Assembly (NCBI RefSeq): GCF_014203645.1
Contig: NZ_JACHJL010000007.1
Span: 62,001-126,000, forward strand
Length of the DNA: 64,000 nt
Reading direction: 5' to 3'
DNA from: Streptomyces zagrosensis
Lineage (GTDB): Bacteria; Actinomycetota; Actinomycetes; Streptomycetales; Streptomycetaceae
Numbering within the stretch: the first letter of the stretch is position 1; the number at the start of each line of letters is the position of its first letter. The notes beneath the pieces are model-generated. The model saw only the letters and a list, made by a program, of their open reading frames with translations. It ran no database searches and was not told where the DNA came from. The position numbers were made by a program, and so were the translations under genes. This document shows positions 59,860 to 64,000 of the stretch, in pieces.

Positions 59860-60765
59860 ATGGAAGGGCTACGGCACAGCGACCCGCCACGAATCGGAGA
59901 GTACGTCACGCTTGCCCGATTGGACGCAGCGAGCGATAGACGTGTGGCACCCGACCGCCGCTACGTGGCGCGCAGCGCGGACGGGGCACGCACCGTGCTG
60001 ATGAGCCTGCCCGCGCCGGGCGCAGACCCGGGCCGCTGGGCTGCCGAGGCACGCTGGGCCAACCAGTTGACGCAGCCCGGGTTCTGGCCGGTGGCGCAGG
60101 TCGGGGGCACCGCGGCCTTTCCCTGGCACGCCACTCCTTACCGCCCCGTCCTGCCCCTGACCGCGGCCATCGCCGCACACGGCGGCCCACTGCCCGAGGA
60201 GTCCGTGCGCGTTATCGGCGCAGCGTTGGCCGAGGCGTTGGCGTCGGCACATGTGCTAGGCGTGTCCCACGGGGGCGTTAGCCCTGCCACGGTCCTGCTC
60301 ACCGCGTACGGGCCGCTGCTGGCCTGCCTCGGAGCGACGCGCATAGCGGCGCTCCACGACCCAGCGGCGCGCGCAGCGGCGCCCGAGGGCACACCGCACG
60401 CCGAGCTGCCCGGCCTCGATCGAGGGTGCGTGGCGCCCGAGCAGTTCGCGGGCCAAGCCGTCGATCCGCCGGGCGATGTGTACGCGCTGGGTGCGGTCCT
60501 TGCGTATGTGGCGACCGGACATACCGTTCCGGAGCAGGTCGAGATCCCTGCCGGGCTGCGCACGGTGATCACGGCCTGTCTTGCGCGGGTCCCGGGGGAG
60601 CGGCCCGAGCCGGTGCGCGTCATGCAGGAGTTGGCGCCGGGCGCCGCGTACGGAACCCATGTCGAGCGCAGCGAGCCCATGTCGCTGCCGGGCCGCGTTG
60701 TTGCGGCGCTGTCCGAGCAGGCGGCGCGCGTGCTCGCCATGGAAATGCCTGCGAAGGTGCGTTGA
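59860..60765 (+). CDS. Ser/Thr pseudokinase (all catalytic residues lost)
   Basis: A 301-residue protein; aaggggg lies five bases before ATG 59860. It keeps the outline of a Hanks-type kinase: a small beta lobe, VIGAALAEALASAHVLGVSH, and the late APEQFAGQ and DVYALGAVLAYVATG segments. Every catalytic position is replaced: the VAIK Lys region reads TVLMSL (45-50), the HRD loop reads HGGVSPATV (137-145), and DFG reads CLGATR (156-161). The Gly loop is also absent. It should bind partners rather than phosphorylate, perhaps tuning the kinase encoded directly downstream. Confidence 0.88.
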   Translation: MEGLRHSDPPRIGEYVTLARLDAASDRRVAPDRRYVARSADGARTVLMSLPAPGADPGRWAAEARWANQLTQPGFWPVAQVGGTAAFPWHATPYRPVLPLTAAIAAHGGPLPEESVRVIGAALAEALASAHVLGVSHGGVSPATVLLTAYGPLLACLGATRIAALHDPAARAAAPEGTPHAELPGLDRGCVAPEQFAGQAVDPPGDVYALGAVLAYVATGHTVPEQVEIPAGLRTVITACLARVPGERPEPVRVMQELAPGAAYGTHVERSEPMSLPGRVVAALSEQAARVLAMEMPAKVR

Positions 60766-60769
60766 GCCC

Positions 60770-62281
60770 TTGCCGTCCGCTCTGCTCCACGACGACCCCC
60801 ACACCATCGGGCCCTACCGGCTGCTGGCCCGGCTCGGCGCCGGTGGCATGGGCACGGTCTATTTGGCCCGCACCGCTGGCGGGTGCACCGTGGCCGTCAA
60901 GGTGCTGCACCATCGGCTGGCCTCCGACCCGGCGGTACGCAGCCGTTTCCGGCTTGAGGCGGATGCGGCGCGCGTCATCGGTGGCCGGCACGGCGCCGCC
61001 GTCCACGACGCGGACCCGTCCGCGCCTGGGCCCTGGCTGGCGACCGAGTACGTGATCGGCCCGCCGTTGGATGACGCGGTGAAGACCGGTGGCGCCTTTC
61101 CTGAGCTCGCCGTGCGGGTGCTGGGCGCTGCCCTGGCGGAGGGGCTGGGGCAACTCCACCGCTCGGAGGTGGTGCACCGCGACCTCAAGCCGGCCAACGT
61201 CATGGTGACGACGTCAGGACCGAAGATCATCGACTTCGGGATCGCCCGGGCTGTTGGCGAGGAGCCGCTCACCCATGTCGGCAACGCCATGGGAACCCCT
61301 GCCTTCATGTCGCCTGAGCAGGCCGCGGGTGCGGAACACACCGCGGCGGGCGATGTGTTCGCGCTCGCCGGCGTACTCGTCTTCGCCGTCTCCGGACACG
61401 GTCCCTTCGGCGCGGGGCAGCCCACCGACTTGCTGTACCGCGTCCGGTACGCAGATCCGGACCTCGGCGGGGTGCCCCCAGAGCTCGTGCCCGTACTCGT
61501 GCGCTGCCTGGCCAAGAGCCCGGCGGACCGCCCGACGACCGGGGAGTTGGCCGCCGCACTCACCGAAGGCGCCACACTCATCCAGGGCTCAGCAGACTCA
61601 GCAAGCACAGCAAGCACAGCAAGCACAGCCCCGCGCCGCTTCGTGGACGTGCTGCCGGACGCTGTGCTACGCGAGATCGCACGGCGCGGTGAACACGTAT
61701 GGCGGCCGGCCCCGCCCCGGCTGCCGCCCCCGCCTCCCGAGGCGCCGCCGGGGGCCGCCCCGAACCGCCCCGGCATGTCGCGGCGCCGGATGATGGCGGT
61801 GACCGCCGGCGCGGTGCTTGCCGGCGCCGGCCTGGCGGGCGGCGGCGCGTATGCCCTGCTCGGCGGCCGGGACGGCACGGACCGTGCGGACGGCAGCGAC
61901 GGCAGCGACGGCAGTAACGGGGATGCCACGAAGCAGCCGAAGGGCATGCCACCGCCGCCCCGGATATGGACGTTCCCGGTGCGCCGCCCGGACGCATGGG
62001 GTGACGTCCTGCTGACCGAGCACGGGTTGGCCATCCCGGCGGGGATCGTGCTGACCGGCGTCAACGCCGAAGCGGCGTGGGTACTTGGCAGACGAACATG
62101 TCCGATGGGTGGCGGTGGGCCACCGACGGCACGAAGGTGTACGCGCTGCGCGAGCATGACGAGGGCGACCGGCTCGCCCTGTGCGAGATCGCCCCCACCG
62201 ATGGCGCACTGGGCAAACCGTTGGTCGAGACGGCGGATTTCGCCGGCGATGAGGCCCGCAATCAACTGCTGTGTGTGGTGA
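60770..62281 (+). CDS. Ser/Thr kinase, N-terminal part of frameshifted gene
   Basis: A kinase starting at TTG 60770, four bases after the pseudokinase stop, with aaggtg upstream. The catalytic set is complete: Gly loop LGAGGMGTVYLA, VAVKVL Lys, HRDLKPANV, DFGIARAV, GTPAFMSPEQ. A juxtamembrane Pro-rich stretch and one membrane helix (MMAVTAGAVLAGAGLAGGGA) follow near residues 340-365, then Asp/Gly/Ser repeats. After IVLTGVNAE near 62070 the frame stops resembling protein and ends at 62281; the extracellular propeller continues in another frame (next entry). As written the gene gives a kinase with no sensor domain. Confidence 0.85.
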   Translation: MPSALLHDDPHTIGPYRLLARLGAGGMGTVYLARTAGGCTVAVKVLHHRLASDPAVRSRFRLEADAARVIGGRHGAAVHDADPSAPGPWLATEYVIGPPLDDAVKTGGAFPELAVRVLGAALAEGLGQLHRSEVVHRDLKPANVMVTTSGPKIIDFGIARAVGEEPLTHVGNAMGTPAFMSPEQAAGAEHTAAGDVFALAGVLVFAVSGHGPFGAGQPTDLLYRVRYADPDLGGVPPELVPVLVRCLAKSPADRPTTGELAAALTEGATLIQGSADSASTASTASTAPRRFVDVLPDAVLREIARRGEHVWRPAPPRLPPPPPEAPPGAAPNRPGMSRRRMMAVTAGAVLAGAGLAGGGAYALLGGRDGTDRADGSDGSDGSNGDATKQPKGMPPPPRIWTFPVRRPDAWGDVLLTEHGLAIPAGIVLTGVNAEAAWVLGRRTCPMGGGGPPTARRCTRCASMTRATGSPCARSPPPMAHWANRWSRRRISPAMRPAINCCVW

Positions 62282-63018
62282 AGGGCAGCGCCTACCTGGT
62301 GGCGCGCGCCTCCTCCGGGGGCCAGTGGCACCTGCTCGCCTTCGACCTGCGCACTGGCCGACAACGTTGGCGCGAGCCGGTGGCGGAGCCGGAGGACGCA
62401 CGCCGACCACCGATGCTGTGCGGCGCGGTACGCGGCGACCAACTGCTGCTGTGCCGGGGCCTGCCGGACACCGATATGTTCGAGCTGTCCGCCCACGCCC
62501 TCGCCGATGGACAGAAGCGCTGGTCGCTTCACGAAAGCTCCGAGGGTGCGCCCCCCAGCCAACTCGCCCACGACGAACGGCACCTCTACCTCACCGGCAC
62601 GTCGCTCCAGGCCTACCGGCTCTCCGACGGCGGCTCGGAGTGGCTGTTCGGCGAGCCGCGGGACGTCGGCAGCAGTGCGGGCGAGACCCGACTGTACGGG
62701 GCGCCCACCGTGCGGGACGGCGTCGTCTACTGCTCGGAGGGCGACCGTGGGGTGGTCGCCGTGGACGCCATCACGGGCAGCATCAACTGGCTGGAGAAGG
62801 ATCTGAAAGGCAGGAGCCTGAACCGTGAGGTGCCGCCGGTGGTCGGCGCGAAGTATGTCTACAGCCTCGACGACAAGGGACTGCGCGCCGTGGACCTGCG
62901 CACGCGTCGCGCGGTGTGGACGTTCGAGACCGACGCGACCGTCCTGACCGCCGACCATCAGCGAGGCCGCCTGTACGCCCGCGAACTGCGGCAGACGTTC
63001 GCCCTGCCACTCGCCTGA
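62077..63018 (+). CDS. PQQ-type beta-propeller, C-terminal part of the kinase gene
   Basis: The 313 codons from GTG 62077 continue the kinase protein in a second frame. Beta-propeller repeats are clear: WRWATDGTKVYALREHDEGD, LLAFDLRTGRQRWREPV, VVYCSEGDRGVVAVDAITGS, VYSLDDKGLRAVDLRTRRAV. These are PQQ/quinoprotein-type blades that act as extracellular sensor domains of such kinases. There is no SD before GTG 62077, and the two frames join naturally near 62068-62077 if one base has been lost. I treat this as one broken gene, or a sequencing error, rather than two genes. Confidence 0.8.
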   Translation: MGTWQTNMSDGWRWATDGTKVYALREHDEGDRLALCEIAPTDGALGKPLVETADFAGDEARNQLLCVVKGSAYLVARASSGGQWHLLAFDLRTGRQRWREPVAEPEDARRPPMLCGAVRGDQLLLCRGLPDTDMFELSAHALADGQKRWSLHESSEGAPPSQLAHDERHLYLTGTSLQAYRLSDGGSEWLFGEPRDVGSSAGETRLYGAPTVRDGVVYCSEGDRGVVAVDAITGSINWLEKDLKGRSLNREVPPVVGAKYVYSLDDKGLRAVDLRTRRAVWTFETDATVLTADHQRGRLYARELRQTFALPLA

Positions 63019-63157
63019 GCGCCGGCCGCCCCCGGCACCTGTCGCCCCCACTCATAACCCGCAACCCGTCGCACACCACCTGGCACCCGCCACCCACCAC
63101 CAAGACACCCGCCACCCACCACCAAGACACCCGTAGCCCACCAGGAAGGGACGCCGC
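63019..63157. repeat. 22-bp repeat upstream of the last kinase
   Basis: Between the propeller stop and the next kinase, a 22-bp C/A-rich unit occurs twice without change (63084-63105 and 63106-63127), followed by a partial third copy. The SD aggaaggg of the kinase comes next. No gene lies here. Confidence 0.7.
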
Positions 63158-64000
63158 GTGCAGCCGCTCGGCCTCGGAGATCCACTCCGCCTCGGCCCGT
63201 ACCGCATAGCCGGCGTGCTCGGCCAGGGCGGCATGGGCAAGGTCTACCTCGGGCGGGACGCGACGGGGCAGGCTGTCGCGGTGAAGGTGCTGCTGCCCGA
63301 CCTGGTGAATGACGGGAATCTCACGGAGCGCTTCGTTCGGGAGGCGCAGACCGCGCGCGCAGTGACCAGCGACGGTGTGGCCCGGGTACTCGGCGCGCAA
63401 CTGGAGTCTGGACGGCCATGGATCGCGACCGAGTTCCTCGCCGGGCCCACGTTGGATGACGCGGTACGCCGGTACGGGCCGTTCGGTGACGCCCTGATAC
63501 GGGAGGTCGCCCGTTCCTTGGCCAGCACGCTCCGCGACATTCATGCCACCGGCCTGGTCCACCGCGACCTCAAGCCGTCCAATGTGGTGCTGACCTCGGG
63601 CGGACCACGGATCATCGACTTCGGCATCGCCAGGCCTGAGCACGGTCTGACGCTCACCCAGACCGGCCAGGTCCCGGTCACCCCGGGATACGGAGCGCCG
63701 GAGCAGGTGCTGGGGCGGCGCGTCGGGCCGGCGGCGGACATCTTCTCGCTCGGCGCGGTCCTCGCCTTCGCCGCAACGGGCCGGCCGCCGTACTCGGGTG
63801 CGGCGGTGGCGGCGCTGCTGTACGAGGTGGTGCACGGCACCCCCGATGTGGAGTTGGTCCCCGCCCCGGTGCGGCACCTGATCGAACCGTGCTTCGCCAA
63901 GGACCCGGTCGCCCGGCCGCTGCCCGAGTGGGTCGCCGACGCCGCCCAACCACCCCACGGCTCCGAACGGCTGTGGACCATCGGCCCGTTGGCCGACGAG
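63158..64000 (+). CDS. Ser/Thr protein kinase, cut by window end
   Basis: GTG 63158, seven bases after aggaaggg, opens a frame that runs without a stop to the window edge (281 codons). It is a canonical Hanks-type kinase: LGQGGMGKVYLG, VAVKVL, TEFLAGPTLDDAV, HRDLKPSNVVL, DFGIARPEHG, TPGYGAPEQVLG and DIFSLGAVLAFAATG. The kinase lobe ends near residue 265, so any linker, membrane segment and sensor domain lie beyond the window. It follows the frameshifted kinase in the same direction and may share its transcript. Confidence 0.93.
   Translation, partial: MQPLGLGDPLRLGPYRIAGVLGQGGMGKVYLGRDATGQAVAVKVLLPDLVNDGNLTERFVREAQTARAVTSDGVARVLGAQLESGRPWIATEFLAGPTLDDAVRRYGPFGDALIREVARSLASTLRDIHATGLVHRDLKPSNVVLTSGGPRIIDFGIARPEHGLTLTQTGQVPVTPGYGAPEQVLGRRVGPAADIFSLGAVLAFAATGRPPYSGAAVAALLYEVVHGTPDVELVPAPVRHLIEPCFAKDPVARPLPEWVADAAQPPHGSERLWTIGPLADE

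Overview
The window is high-GC actinobacterial DNA and almost certainly a Streptomyces chromosome. Reasons: very GC-rich third codon positions, many GTG (and some TTG) starts, long runs of ATGA/GTGA-overlapping genes, only two in-frame TTA (bldA-type) codons noticed, and many families typical of Streptomyces (SAV2148-like HEPN protein, DUF2637 protein, PucR-regulated xanthine dehydrogenase, Hanks-type kinases with PQQ-type repeats, RRHVDL sulfur leader peptide). No rRNA, tRNA, CRISPR array or intact mobile element was seen.

Layout. 0.04-4.6 kb: HEPN-like protein, a Gln/Tyr-rich membrane protein, a DnaQ-type exonuclease and an APH-type phosphotransferase. 4.9-8.3 kb: three-gene sugar importer (two permeases and a lipoprotein) without its own ATPase. 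8.7-11.5 kb: a very large secreted alpha/beta hydrolase. 12.0-13.5 kb: TetR regulator plus small hydrolase, behind a promoter carrying four CCTAGG boxes. 13.5-15.4 kb: a decayed MarR gene, an HxlR regulator and its divergent quinone-oxidoreductase-like partner. 16.2-17.1 kb: an unknown protein with a TTA codon at position 4, followed by a perfect 17-bp tandem repeat.

17.4-27.5 kb is one reverse-strand sulfur-assimilation block. In transcription order it reads cys leader peptide, sulfite reductase, zinc-ribbon protein, cysH, cysC, cysD, cysN, then a sulfonate-type ABC importer (binding protein, ATPase, permease) and sirohydrochlorin chelatase. It covers uptake, sulfate activation, reduction to sulfide, and the iron-insertion step of siroheme synthesis.

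27.6-41.3 kb: GNAT acetyltransferase, YihY/BrkB membrane protein, RsgA, a disulfide-reductase-family flavoprotein, DUF456 protein, a TrmB/LuxR-type regulator, a degenerate PP2C protein with a TTA codon, pyruvate oxidase-type enzyme and an anti-sigma-type ATPase. 41.6-47.0 kb: DUF2637 protein, GntR regulator, TPR-like protein and a secreted phosphodiester glycosidase.

47.1-54.9 kb: purine-catabolic xanthine dehydrogenase locus (PucR regulator, FAD subunit, 2Fe-2S subunit, Mo subunit, XdhC chaperone), with the wreck of an AzgA/NCS2-type purine permease between the Mo subunit and XdhC. 55.0-56.8 kb: an overlapping pair (SRPBCC protein with acidic tail; membrane protein with acidic middle and basic tail) resembling gas-vesicle accessory proteins. 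57.4-59.5 kb: PhoD phosphodiesterase translationally coupled to a small carbohydrate-binding-like protein. 59.9 kb to the edge: a kinase cluster made of a pseudokinase lacking all catalytic residues, an active-looking kinase fused to a PQQ-type propeller but broken by a frameshift, and a further kinase cut by the window end.

All calls were made by reading the sequence without database searches; family names are recognition from memory and starts were chosen on Shine-Dalgarno (SD) spacing.
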